The position numbers and the translations under genes were made by a program. 8,931 nucleotides of DNA, taken from the NCBI GenBank assembly GCA_946183895.1, contig CAMHDX010000027.1, positions 1 through 8,931 of the forward strand, read 5' to 3'. The number at the start of each line of letters is the position of its first letter. Within the stretch, counting starts at the first letter, position 1. The DNA is from an uncultured Porphyromonadaceae bacterium. Its GTDB lineage: Bacteria > Bacteroidota > Bacteroidia > Bacteroidales > Muribaculaceae. Positions 1 to 8,900 of this stretch are shown in pieces. A model generated the notes under the pieces. The model made no database searches, was not told the DNA's origin, and worked only from the letters and a program-made list of their open reading frames with translations.

Positions 1-899
1 GCCCCGGCACCCTGCTGGATGGTCACCGTGAGGGTTCCTTGCGAGGTGAGCGCGGAGGGGTCATAGTTGATGACCGACGGGTAAGTGCCCTGCACCTTGA
101 GCACCGGATAAGGCGCGATGCTCTTGTCGAGAACCCACTTTGCCATCGATGCGATGTTGGAGACGTCGCCGGTGGCATAGTATGCCGCAAGACCGCGGTT
201 GCTGTTGAGCATCTGGCGGTATTGCTCGAAGCGCACGAGGAAGCGCTCCTCGGCACCCAGAGCGGCGTTATAGACATCAATGTCTCCGTTCTTGCTGAAC
301 GGTGCCTCATAACGGAAGTAGTTGTAGTTGTTGATGCCGTTCTGATTGGCCGCATTGGTGATCAACAGGCCGTTGTAGATCGGGGCCTTTGACGAGCCGC
401 CGGTGATGTCGCCGTAGAACATGCAGTTCATCACCATCGTGCGCAGGTCATTGACCTTGGAGGCATAGGCGTTGTGACCGACGATGCCACCCACCTCGGT
501 GCCACCGGTGATGTCGGCGTAGTTGTAGCAGTTCACCACTCTTGAGGTGCCGTCGAGCAGTCCCACGAGGCCGCCGGTGTAGGCCGAGCCGCTGATGCTG
601 CCGTCGTTCACACCGCAGTTGTAGATCCGCGTGTCGCCCAGAGCGTTGTTGCAGATGGCGCCGATGTTGCCGCTGCCGCTGATCGAGGCGCTGCTGACAA
701 TCACGTTGGAGATCACGGCGCCGTCGGCATAACCGATGAACGGTTGCGAGAGCGAGAAGGTGTTGAACGCGCCATCGATGAGTCCGGTGAACGGGGCCTG
801 CTGCGTGCCGACGGTGCCGTTGGCGATAAAGCCCTCGGCGAGGACGTAGTTGCCGGCCATGTCGGTCATCTCGTCGGTCGACGTGACTGTGACCTTCAT
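1..899 (-). CDS. Downstream frame of the broken surface protein, GLUG-repeat region (partial, runs off left edge)
   Basis: This open frame has no stop between 1046 and position 1, so its 3' end is outside the window. Its first in-frame ATG is 899-897, which overlaps the stop of the preceding frame as ATGA and reads MKVTVTSTDEMTDMAGNY. Coding character starts earlier, at about 1031 (GTNPITSSTRLTYTGPF, completing the interrupted chitobiase-type domain), so the ATG is probably not a native start. Codons overwhelmingly end in C or G, as in the neighbouring genes. The protein carries GLUG-type repeats (IYNCGV, TGGLVGLLDG, VVNCYNYADITGG, VGGIVGHN, MNCMFYGDITGG). These are followed by YNYFRYEAPFSKNGDIDVYN and MAKWVLDKSIAPYPVLK, blocks I associate with giant Bacteroidales surface proteins. 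It has no signal peptide of its own, so export depends on fusion to the upstream frame. It should be treated as the continuation of gene 2, not as an independent gene. Confidence 0.8.
   Translation of the reverse strand, partial: MKVTVTSTDEMTDMAGNYVLAEGFIANGTVGTQQAPFTGLIDGAFNTFSLSQPFIGYADGAVISNVIVSSASISGSGNIGAICNNALGDTRIYNCGVNDGSISGSAYTGGLVGLLDGTSRVVNCYNYADITGGTEVGGIVGHNAYASKVNDLRTMVMNCMFYGDITGGSSKAPIYNGLLITNAANQNGINNYNYFRYEAPFSKNGDIDVYNAALGAEERFLVRFEQYRQMLNSNRGLAAYYATGDVSNIASMAKWVLDKSIAPYPVLKVQGTYPSVINYDPSALTSQGTLTVTIQQGAG
396..626 (-). repeat. GLUG-type repeat region of gene 2 (downstream frame)
   Basis: Successive units are IYNCGVNDGSISG, SAYTGGLVGLLDGTSRVVNC, YNYADITGGTEVGGIVGHNA and VMNCMFYGDITGG. 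The G-G-[LI]-V-G core with [VI]xNC spacers is the GLUG motif, a beta-helix-like repeat found in extracellular adhesins and IgA-peptidase-like proteins. The reading frame is the one entered at about 1031. Confidence 0.8.
896..899 (-). promoter_or_regulatory. ATGA stop/start overlap between the two frames of gene 2
   Basis: The shifted upstream frame ends at TGA (898-896). The same bases complete ATG (899-897) of the downstream GLUG frame. This four-base arrangement is a common geometry for translational coupling, so ribosomes ending the shifted frame could restart. It may be chance: the downstream frame is in-frame homologous well upstream of this ATG, and no clear ribosome binding site is evident. 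Confidence 0.4.
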
Positions 900-2959
900 G
901 GTGAACGTGGCGACCTCCGACGCGTCACTGCCGTCGGTGTTGCGCTCGGCAACGGCGTTGACGTAACGTGACTCCAGCGGGAACGGGCCGGTGTAGGTGA
1001 GTCGGGTTGACGAGGTGATCGGGTTCGTGCCATGCCCGTGGCCGAGTCATAGTGGATGACAGGTGTGGCGCAGACGACCTGATGGAACGCCCACTTCATC
1101 GTGGGTTCCGAACGTCCGTTGTTGCGGGTATAGAGGTTGGTGTTGTCGAGACGTGCCAACACCGCATAGTAGGTTGAATTGCCCTGATAGAGGATTGCTC
1201 GCGGCACGAGGTAGTACAATCCCGCTATTGCCGACGGTGCGATGGCGAACTGATATCGGTACAAGTTCGGGCTGCCGGAAGCAGGCAATTCGCCAATGAT
1301 GGCGGCATTGCTCATCGAGGCATCGTCGGCGCGCAGACCGAGGTACAATTCCGTCGGGACATCCTGGATATAGTAATAGGTATTCCAGTCGTCGCTGTCG
1401 GCAACGGTGAAGAACCACTTGGCTTCATCGTTAAGTTCGGTTGTCGTGGTGACATATTCCGCGCCCGGAGTCATAAAATATCCGGCCGTGCCACTCTCGA
1501 TATCGTAGTAGTGCACATCGGCTGCGGAAGTCGAGACCGTGATGGGCGGTGTCACTGCCGGCATCTTCTCGTTGAAAACCGGAACGAACACCCATCGTGC
1601 ACCTGCCGAGGCGTCATTCACGTTACCGGTAGGCGTCGCCACAGTCAACGTACTGTTGTTGGGATAACTAGCGTTGGCGCTGTCATAGTCCTTGAAGATG
1701 CCGCCCGAGGCACCGTACGCGAACGGGATGATGTTGTAACTGCCGCCGGTGGACTCGACGATGTGGAAGCGGAAGATGTCTGACGAGTCAAAGTCGGCGG
1801 CATCTTTCATCAACACGCCATTGACCACATTGTTGTTTTCATTGGTGTAACTGGTGTAACACAGATACTGGCCAGTGGTATGATTCTTGATGAAGTAGTA
1901 CTGCCGTCCGTTGACGACACCGGCGCTGTGCATGGTCCACATCATTGACGCACGCGGCAAACTGTTGGTTGTCACCTTCGTGACGTTGAGCGTGGCGTTC
2001 AACACTTCCGGCAGCAGATAGAAGTTGGTGTTGCCCTGGTTCTGTATCAGGTAGGGATGGCTGTCGCCGAATTCAATGATGGGCGTGAAAACGGTGACGG
2101 GCGAATCGGTGTAACCGCTGCGGACGGCAATCGCATGGACGGTGGTCACACCGGCGGGCAGGTCAAACGGGCCGGTGTACTGTGTCGAGGAGGTCGTCGG
2201 CGTGGTGCCGTCGAGGGTGTAGTAGATTGTCGCACCCGGGAAAATCGTCTCCATGACCATTTTGTAGTTCATGTCGAAGCCCACGGTGGGGGCGGTGACC
2301 TGCGGCTTGTCGAAATACCAGTTGGAGTTATTGTCATTACCGCGTCCGATGGTGCCGCCGATACCGCCACGGCCGGTCGTCGGGTACCTGTAGGGTTGGT
2401 TGCCGCCGTTCGGGTTGAACGAGTAGGACGTCGCCATGCCGTAGGGTGTGATGAAAAACTTACCCCCTGACTTGTCGGTGATGATGAACAGTTGGTTTGT
2501 GCCTGGCGTGTCGGTAGCCTCGAGGTGGACAAACAGACGTCCTGCATATGCGGTACCGCCATCCGGCACCGTCTTCATCTCGTTCTGGGTAAGATACTTA
2601 CCCGTGAGAACGTGGATGAAGTGGTAGTAGGTGGTGCCGTTATAAACCACAGGCTGCACATCCCATAACGAATTGATCACGTCCTCTTCGGTGAGGTAGG
2701 ACTGAAAGGTCGTGAGGTGCGGCATACCGTTGTCCACAGTGTCAAAGAACGGGCTCACGGTGCTGCCGTTCCAGTAACATTGCTCGGCAGGCAAAAGGTA
2801 GTAAACCTTTCGTCTTTCTGTTAAAGCAGGGTTGGTGTTGTATCCGTTGCTGTTGGCAATCATATAGACGCCGGCGGCGGGCTGCGCCACCGCGTCGACA
2901 GCACTCACGGCGAACAGTGTCGCCGCAGCCAAACTCAGGAATATTTTACAATTCTTCAT
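896..2959 (-). CDS. Secreted multidomain surface protein, N-terminal part, frame broken near 1031
   Basis: The start chosen is ATG 2959-2957. A GTG one codon upstream (2962-2960) would also work, and residues below count from it. The ATG gives a good Sec signal peptide: MKNCK, a hydrophobic run, then AVDAVAQ with likely cleavage after Q27. There is no lipobox cysteine. Three beta-trefoil-like modules follow (about 29-218, 298-461 and 482-627). Each has a W...G..YYFI....TG.YL-type core and a closing W-x-F (WYF, WVF, WAF). A chitobiase/hexosaminidase C-terminal-type domain (about 222-296) contains PGATIYYTLDGTTPT. A second such domain starts at 632 but is interrupted after M644. The last 44 residues (ARTRSPRQPDSPTPAR...) are Arg/Pro/Ser-rich, low in C/G-ending codons and unlike the rest. 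They are an out-of-frame tail ending at TGA 898-896. Real coding continues in another frame to the left edge. Either the gene is a pseudogene or the assembly has a base-level error. The function is probably cell-surface binding; the substrate is unknown. Confidence 0.88.
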   Translation of the reverse strand: MKNCKIFLSLAAATLFAVSAVDAVAQPAAGVYMIANSNGYNTNPALTERRKVYYLLPAEQCYWNGSTVSPFFDTVDNGMPHLTTFQSYLTEEDVINSLWDVQPVVYNGTTYYHFIHVLTGKYLTQNEMKTVPDGGTAYAGRLFVHLEATDTPGTNQLFIITDKSGGKFFITPYGMATSYSFNPNGGNQPYRYPTTGRGGIGGTIGRGNDNNSNWYFDKPQVTAPTVGFDMNYKMVMETIFPGATIYYTLDGTTPTTSSTQYTGPFDLPAGVTTVHAIAVRSGYTDSPVTVFTPIIEFGDSHPYLIQNQGNTNFYLLPEVLNATLNVTKVTTNSLPRASMMWTMHSAGVVNGRQYYFIKNHTTGQYLCYTSYTNENNNVVNGVLMKDAADFDSSDIFRFHIVESTGGSYNIIPFAYGASGGIFKDYDSANASYPNNSTLTVATPTGNVNDASAGARWVFVPVFNEKMPAVTPPITVSTSAADVHYYDIESGTAGYFMTPGAEYVTTTTELNDEAKWFFTVADSDDWNTYYYIQDVPTELYLGLRADDASMSNAAIIGELPASGSPNLYRYQFAIAPSAIAGLYYLVPRAILYQGNSTYYAVLARLDNTNLYTRNNGRSEPTMKWAFHQVVCATPVIHYDSATGMARTRSPRQPDSPTPARSRWSHVTSTPLPSATPTAVTRRRSPRSP
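1026..1037 (-). other. Frameshift junction with probable ~49-bp deletion in gene 2
   Basis: On the coding strand the junction reads ACGGGCATGGCACGAACC. Codons up to ATG (1033-1031) belong to the upstream frame. From GGC (1031-1029) onward the sensible protein is in the -1 frame. The first chitobiase-type copy aligns with the second residue by residue for 12 positions ending in M235 and M644. The second copy then resumes at the equivalent of G252, so 16 residues (VMETIFPGATIYYTLD in copy 1) have no counterpart. Sixteen codons plus the one shared base gives 49 bp, assuming equal spacing. The joint lies between two similar hexamers, GGCATG and GGCACG. A real deletion and an assembly error cannot be told apart from one sequence. 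Confidence 0.75.
1082..1519 (-). other. Beta-trefoil-like module 3 of gene 2
   Basis: The module runs from HYYDIESGTAGYFMTPG through KWFFTVADSDDWNTYYYIQD and ELYLGLRADD to GLYYLVPRAILYQG, and closes with MKWAFHQV. The interrupted second chitobiase-type domain (CATPVIHYDSATGM) follows directly, as expected from module 1. Confidence 0.5.
1580..2071 (-). other. Beta-trefoil-like module 2 of gene 2
   Basis: The module contains PYLIQNQGNTNFYLLPE, MWTMHSAGVVNGRQYYFI, TTGQYLCYT, FRFHIVES and the closing ARWVFVPV, the same order of motifs as module 1. It is followed by a short proline/threonine linker (MPAVTPPITVSTSA) where the other modules have a chitobiase-type domain. Confidence 0.5.
2075..2299 (-). 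other. Chitobiase/hexosaminidase C-terminal-type domain, intact copy
   Basis: TAPTVGFDMNYKM is followed by FPGATIYYTLDGTTPTTSST, QYTGPFDLPAG and VHAIAVRSGYTDSPV. This is the characteristic pGAtIyYTlDGttPt...YtgPf...t.i.Aiavr.Gy.dS pattern of this Ig-like accessory domain. In this family it is generally a non-catalytic spacer or binding module. It is the reference copy that reveals what is missing from the second copy at about 900-1068. Confidence 0.8.
2309..2878 (-). other. Beta-trefoil-like module 1 of gene 2
   Basis: The module runs from GVYMIAN to NWYFDKP. It contains YYLLP, LWDVQPVVYNGTTYYHFI and TGKYLTQN, the aromatic-rich pattern typical of ricin-like trefoils that bind carbohydrate. 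A Gly/Asn-rich loop (GRGGIGGTIGRGNDNN) precedes the closing WYF. The fold call rests on pattern only; no fold search could be run. Confidence 0.5.
2882..2959 (-). other. Sec signal peptide of gene 2
   Basis: The peptide has a short basic N-region (MKNCK), a hydrophobic core (IFLSLAAATLFAVSAV) and an AVAQ end before PAAGVYMI. The only cysteine is in the N-region, so this is a type I signal peptide and not a lipoprotein signal. It marks gene 2 as an exported protein and supports the chosen start. Confidence 0.85.
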
Positions 2960-2961
2960 CA
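2957..2961 (-). promoter_or_regulatory. TGATG overlap coupling the two large genes
   Basis: The stop TGA of the upstream giant gene (2961-2959) shares its final A with the ATG of gene 2 (2959-2957). No purine-rich Shine-Dalgarno sequence stands out just upstream (AAATTGATTGTCAAG), which is normal for Bacteroidetes. The arrangement implies one transcript and probable termination-reinitiation coupling, so the two surface proteins would be made together. Confidence 0.7.
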
Positions 2962-5900
2962 CTTGACAATCAATTTCTTGGTGAATCGTCCGTTGGCGAC
3001 GTTGACGATGTAGATGCCGGAGGCGTTGACAGCGGTGCGCACGGTTCCGTCGGGCTGCACGGTGAATGCCGCCAGTTGACGTCCCACGGCGTCAAACACC
3101 GCGCCATCGGCGGGCTGCGACAGCGTTGAGGTGACCACCACGTCGCGGCCGTCCACGCTGATTTCCACACCACCCGCAGTCAGACCACTATCCACAGTTT
3201 CCTGCTCGGGGTCGCCCTGCAAGGTCGAATCCTCGTCCGAGAAGACGATTGCCTTGGGCGCCTTGAGCGGCGTCGTGCCCGCGGTGAAGTAGGGCCGGAA
3301 CGGCTCCACAGTGGTCACGTCGGCGGTGAGCTCGTAGGCACTGCCGGTGCCGTTGAGCGCATAGTTGCCGGCAGGCAGGTTGACGCTCAGGTAGTTGGGG
3401 AAGAAGCTGTAGCCGTTGTGGCGCACCGGCGTCATCTCGTCGTCACTCACACCGATGGTCGCACCGTCGGCGCTGGCGAAGGTCATCGTCTGCTTGGGCA
3501 GGCGACCGATGAACTCGTGGGTGTTTTGCGGCTCGAACATGCCACTGAGGTCAAACTCATAGTAGCGATTGCCCGGGAAGCCGATGATATAGGGCGTAGC
3601 CGCTTGCTGCAGCGGATAGTCAGCGAACGTGTGGGCGCTGGCATAGTATCGCTTGTACAGGTCGGTGTTGGCGTCCTGACGCAGGTCGCCGCCGTCGTAG
3701 CTGTAGTAGGTGTCCCACAAGAAGGTGTTGGTGTACACCTTGTTGTTGCCGAGTTGAGCGTCGGGATAGCGGAAGACAGCCGTCATCACCGACGGGTCGT
3801 CGGTCGAGGCCGCGATGTCCTGATAGCCGCGCAGCCAGTACTCGTGGCCGATGGTGCTGCCCTGATAGAAGTGGGTCAGCTCGCCCTTGGTCTGCGTGGT
3901 AATCAGGTCGACAGTGAACGGCAGGCTTATGCCCTCCCAGCCCATGTTGCGGTTAGCGTAGCGCTGCGGCTCGCGCTGATACCACATGCGGGCATTGCTG
4001 TTGAAGGTGTAAGCAATCGGGCAGTTAAACTCCTCGCCGTCGACCAGGAAGTGGTCGTCGATGCTATAGTAGCCCGGCTTGGCGTCGGTGGTCTTCTGCA
4101 CGATGTGGAACGACACCGAGGGCAGAATCACGTCAACCGTGCGGTAGTCATCGTCGGTCTCATTGTAGGCGTGGTCGCTGTAGGCGTTGAGAATCACGTC
4201 GCGCGTGGTGGCTGCCGCCGTGCCGTCGGGCACATCGTCGTCGGGCGCGTACACCAGCAGGTTGCGCGTCAGGTCCACGTTGCGAATTGCCAGCAAGCCT
4301 CCGTCGTCGAGCAACGGCTCGTAGAAGTGATTGCCGTTCCAGCCCTTCTGGTATGCCTTGAGTGCACCGGTTGTCTTGTTGAACACGTCATCGTAGCCGG
4401 TAAAGTCAATTGCCGTCATGCCCGGATATACATCGCGGCTACCCAACGCGGCACTTGACTTCGCCGCCAGGTTGACCCACGGGTTAAAGTGAGCGCTATC
4501 CATCACCTTGCTGCGGAAGTAAGCCGGAGCACGGTATACACGGTTCGAGCGATCGGTCTTCAACAGGCGGTAGAAGTCGTCCTCGTTCTTGTTGATGACG
4601 CTGGGCTGGCTTTGGTGCGGCAGGATAGCCTCGCGGTAGCCGAACGTCAGCATCTGACCGAAGAAGAAGTAGTCATCGGGCCAGATAGCGCTATAAGTCA
4701 CCTCGCCGGTCACGTCGTCGACGGCGTAGCGGGCATCGTTCTGCTCGGGAATCACACCGCCGGCGTAGATAAAGTCGCCGTCGCTGTAGCGGCCCGCGAC
4801 ATAGGTGTCGCCGATGCGGCCCACCGTCACGTTGCGGTCAAAGCGCTCCTTGAGGTAGAAGCCGTTGAGGTCGTAGGTCACCGTGCCGTTGTAGAACGCA
4901 CGCTCGGGCATCGCTCGTGAATAGCTATTGTCGGCATATCCGTCGTCGGCACTGTGGTAGCAGTTCTCGACCTGCGAGCCATTGTCCGGATTGCCGAACA
5001 CCGCCTTGGTGCCGGCGGCGGGAGTGCCCTCGGTGAGCACCCAGCAGTTCTCCACGTGGCCGCTGCCGCTGTTAGCCAGTCCGGCGGTGGTGAAGGTGCC
5101 CGTCACGCCCAGATTATAGATGTCGCCACACAGGCGGTCAAAGAGCGAATTGTCAAGGCCGCTCACGGTGTGTCCGTCGCCGTGCACGGTAGCGCCAAAG
5201 CAGTTGGCGGCATCGCCCAGCGGCGTCCACGTCGAGCCGCTGTGGTCAAGGTCGGTGCGCAGAATCACCTCAAGGTTTTGGCAACCCGGGATATTCGGCT
5301 CCATCGGCTCGTGGCCCGTGAGGGTCTCGCCGTTCGAGAGATCGTAGAGGTCGCGCAGCATGTCGAGGCCATTGCCGCCGGTGGCACTGTAGTCGTTGAT
5401 GTACACCTTGCAGTCGCGCTCGAGCAATGCCGGGTCGTAGTCCACGTGCAGGTGGTGCTCGGTGTCTGCCATCACGGCACTCAGGTCGTGGTAGTTGGCA
5501 ATCGAGAACGGCACAGCGTTGCTGAATGTCTTGCCCAGATAGGTCTTGGCGTAGTAGGCAACGTAGTACTTGTCGTTCTGGTACCAGTACATCGGCGTCT
5601 CGTTGTTGGCATAGGCCACGCCGTTGCGGTGGTTGATGGCATCGTCGCGGTTGGCGAAGATCTCCCAGCCGCCACCCAGGATTTCGTAGGCACCCGGGGT
5701 GACATTGGGCTTCTTCATACCCACCGTGTTGCCCGGCAGCACCGTTGCCGGCGGCAACAACGTGCCGATGGTGGGCACACCACTCTCAAACTGCAAGTGG
5801 ACGTGAATCACGTGCATCTCGTTGATGAGCTCAATGTTGGTGCCCTCGTCGTCGCTCTCGTCGTAGCTGTAGCGATACATCACCGTGATGATGCGCTCCT

Positions 5901-8900
5901 TGGTCAAGTCGTAGATCTCGCTTTCGCGCGACACATAGAGCGTGGTGGTCTCGGTGGGCTCCACACCGCGAATGAGGAAGTCGGACGAGGCGTTGGGCAA
6001 CGACTCATAGACATTCTGAGTGATGAGCGTACTCACCGGCACAGTAGACCCCTTGGCGAAGTGCTCTGAGCCGTCGGCGCTGTCAAACTCAGCATTGTCA
6101 CTTGCTGCATACCCGCCCTTGGCGCCAACCACGTAGCTGTCGCGGCAGAAGTAGTACACCTGCTCGCTCGCGCTCTGGTGGAAGTGGACGATGGTCACAC
6201 GCAACTTCTGGTTATCATTCAGCGACTCGTAGGTCGCCTCGGGAATCACCTGACCCGCCGCATAGGGCACGTCGCCGCGCATGAATGAGCTGTTGACGAT
6301 ATAGTAGTCCTCGCCGGCAGGCTCGCTGATGGCAGCCACACGGATGGGCGCATAGTGATACTGCTCGTTGGGAATCTCGTTCTCATAGGTCGTGCGGTTA
6401 AACGTGTCGCCCACTGCCACCGTTTGCAATGTGCCGGTGTTGTCGTAGTATTGCAGCGGTGTCGCACCGTCATAGGTCGCCGTGTAGTCCACCGGCACCG
6501 TCAGATGGTAAGGTCCGTTGGGGTCGAGGTTGTCGTACACGTCAATGTTGTCCAGACCCGGATAGGATTCATCGAGAATGAGGTCCAGCGCGTCGTAGTT
6601 GAACGTGAAGTGCTGTCGGTCCTCGTCCGAGAACGAGCACCACGACTCCACCGCGCCGTAGTTCTTGGTATTATCATACCATTGTCCGCCGTAGTTGCCC
6701 TCGCTCTTGCAATAGTACGCGTCGCTCATGTGCTCCATTATCGCTGCCGTGGTCACCTCAAAGTCGGAGGCAAGGCGCGCCACATCGGCCGCCGTGAGCA
6801 ACTCGCCGTAGAGCACATAGTTCTCCTTGTCAAACTCCAGGGTGCTCGTGCACACCAGTGCCGCGGCAAACTTGGCGCGCGTGGTCGCATCCAAGGCGTT
6901 ATACTCGGTCTCGCTAATCGCAGTGCCGGTGTTGAGCGTCTTCTCCATGCCGCCGTACACATAGGTCACCTGCTCGGTCGCCATGTAGGCACGCTCAACC
7001 TCAGCCTGGTCCTCGAGTGCGGCACGACGCTCGGCGGTGATCGTCGTGGTGTAGTTGTACCACACGTCGCGCGGCAGTATCTCGCCCCGGTCATAGTGAC
7101 GCTGGCCGTACACGCCCGACGTGAGCGGTCGGAACGTCGGTCCCTCGATGTATGTCTCCTTCTGCACATCGCTCAGCGCGGTATACTCGGCTGTCGTAAT
7201 TTTGCCGTTGGTTCCGCTCACTGTCGAGTAGTAGCCATCCCACACCGCCGGCATGTCCATGTCAAAGGTCAACGCGTAGCCCGTGTCGTGGCTCGCATTG
7301 TTAGACAACCGCAACGCCTCTTCATGGCTAATCGTCTCGCCCATCTGATTGAGGTAGGTGTGGGTGCCGGCTATAAACCGCTTGTATGCCGAGGTTGTCC
7401 CGTCATCCTCGAGCACAAACTCGCCCGGCTGGTACTCCACGCCGTCAATGGTGCACACAATCGGATTGGTAAACGTGCGCTGCACGAAGAGCATGCGCTC
7501 GTTTTGCGGCAGCAATTCGTAGTCCCAATAGTTAATCACATCGTTCAGATAGAACGTGCGTGTCTCGTTGTCAACACGTACACCATCCTCGTCGATCTTC
7601 CCCGTGCGGGTATAGTCGCTATAGTAGGCATACATGTTAGGCTGGATGTTGACCAGCGTCAGGTTGCCGTGGTTGCTCGCCGTGATGGTCAACGGTATCT
7701 TAACCGAGGTGGCATAGGCGGTCGCCGAGCCGGTGTATGCCGAGATGTACTGGTCGTAGATGTACACCTCGCCCTTGACAAACCAGTAGTGAGCCGGCGA
7801 TGCCACATAGCCGTCGGTGTACATGGCATTGTGCGGGAAGCAGTCGTCAACGATGCGCTTCTTGACACCGTGCACAAAGTTTCCGCTGGTTTGGATGTTC
7901 TCCAGTTGAGCCTCGTTGTAGGTGTAGCGCTTGAAGGTCACCGCACGCTGGTTGAAGGTTGACAGGGTCACGTTCTCGTACTCGGGGTGGAACGACGGCG
8001 TGCCGTGCTCGTTCTTGGCGTACACATATCCGCCACCCACGTCGGCACGCACGTTAATAAGGTCAAGCTCGACCACGCCGGTGATGTAGCCGTAGTCCTT
8101 CACATCGGCTGTACTGTGCTCGGTAGTCAACTCGAGGAACACACCCGACGCCAATGCCACCTGGTTGTGACACAAGGCGGTGTTGCGCTTGCGGTTCTTG
8201 GCGTTATCGCGCTTCCACTGCAGGTAGCTCGTGTGACCATCGGCATTGCCGCTATCGGTCTTGCGGACGTCCTCAAACTTCACGTCGCTCGACATGTTGC
8301 CCAGGCGGTTCACCACACTGTAGATGCCGAAGTAGTTACCGTGGATAGCATCCTTCTCGTCGGTGTCGCCGGCTGTCGACGGCTGCGCATTGAGCGATAG
8401 CTCACCGATGCGGTTGATGGTATAGTTGGTGTAGTCCACCACGTCGGTCACACGGTCGCGGGCGCCCTGCAGCACCATGCGCGAGCCGAACACACCGGCA
8501 AAGTCGGCACGTTGCAACGTGTTGAGCAGTCGACCGGCATAGATTGAGCAGAAACCAGCCTTGACCCAGTAGCTCTCGTCCTTATACTCGGCGGGGAAGG
8601 CATTGTAGTCCTCCTCGCTCACCGTGTCACCGTAACCATAGTGATGGCCGTTGATGGTGATGCCACCATTGACCACACACTCGTACTTGAGCTCAAAGTA
8701 AGCCCTCTCGCGGTCGCTCAACTGGGCGTACTGCTCAAGGGAGATGGACTGCTCGAGGCCGTAGTAGTCGGTGCCGTAGTTCTCAATGTGCAACTCGCGG
8801 TAGCCGTTCACGATGGCGAGGTTGCCACCGCCGTACAGGCCGCCGGTGTGCTCGGTACCGATGGTAATGAGGTCACGATGATACACGTCGCGCAATGTCG

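Noticed and set aside
23..355. A minus-strand 110-codon frame rich in Thr/Ser/Arg
   Set aside because: It lies out of frame with the GLUG-coding frame covering the same bases, and its low-complexity composition is typical of a shifted GC-rich gene.
1026..1037. Programmed -1 ribosomal frameshift
   Set aside because: There is no X-XXY-YYZ slippery heptamer and no obvious pseudoknot. The missing 16-residue module core is explained by a deletion and not by a recoding site.
1047..1418. A minus-strand 123-codon frame overlapping gene 2
   Set aside because: The product (MVLHRCRQRRLEYLL...) is Arg/Cys/His-rich and overlaps the well-supported trefoil module 3. It is merely the stretch of the downstream register lying upstream of the junction, ending at a stop at 1049-1047.
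6355..7962. A 535-codon plus-strand open frame, with others at 3418-4458, 4489-4920, 4954-6069 and 7987-8400
   Set aside because: All are codon-registered opposite the giant gene. In that register antisense stops arise only where the sense gene uses TTA, CTA or TCA, which this GC3-rich gene avoids. The products are Val/His/Arg/Ala-rich with no recognisable domain or signal peptide.
5965..8769. CRISPR array or DNA tandem repeat
   Set aside because: The repetition exists only at the protein level with irregular spacing. No direct DNA repeat with regular spacers is present.
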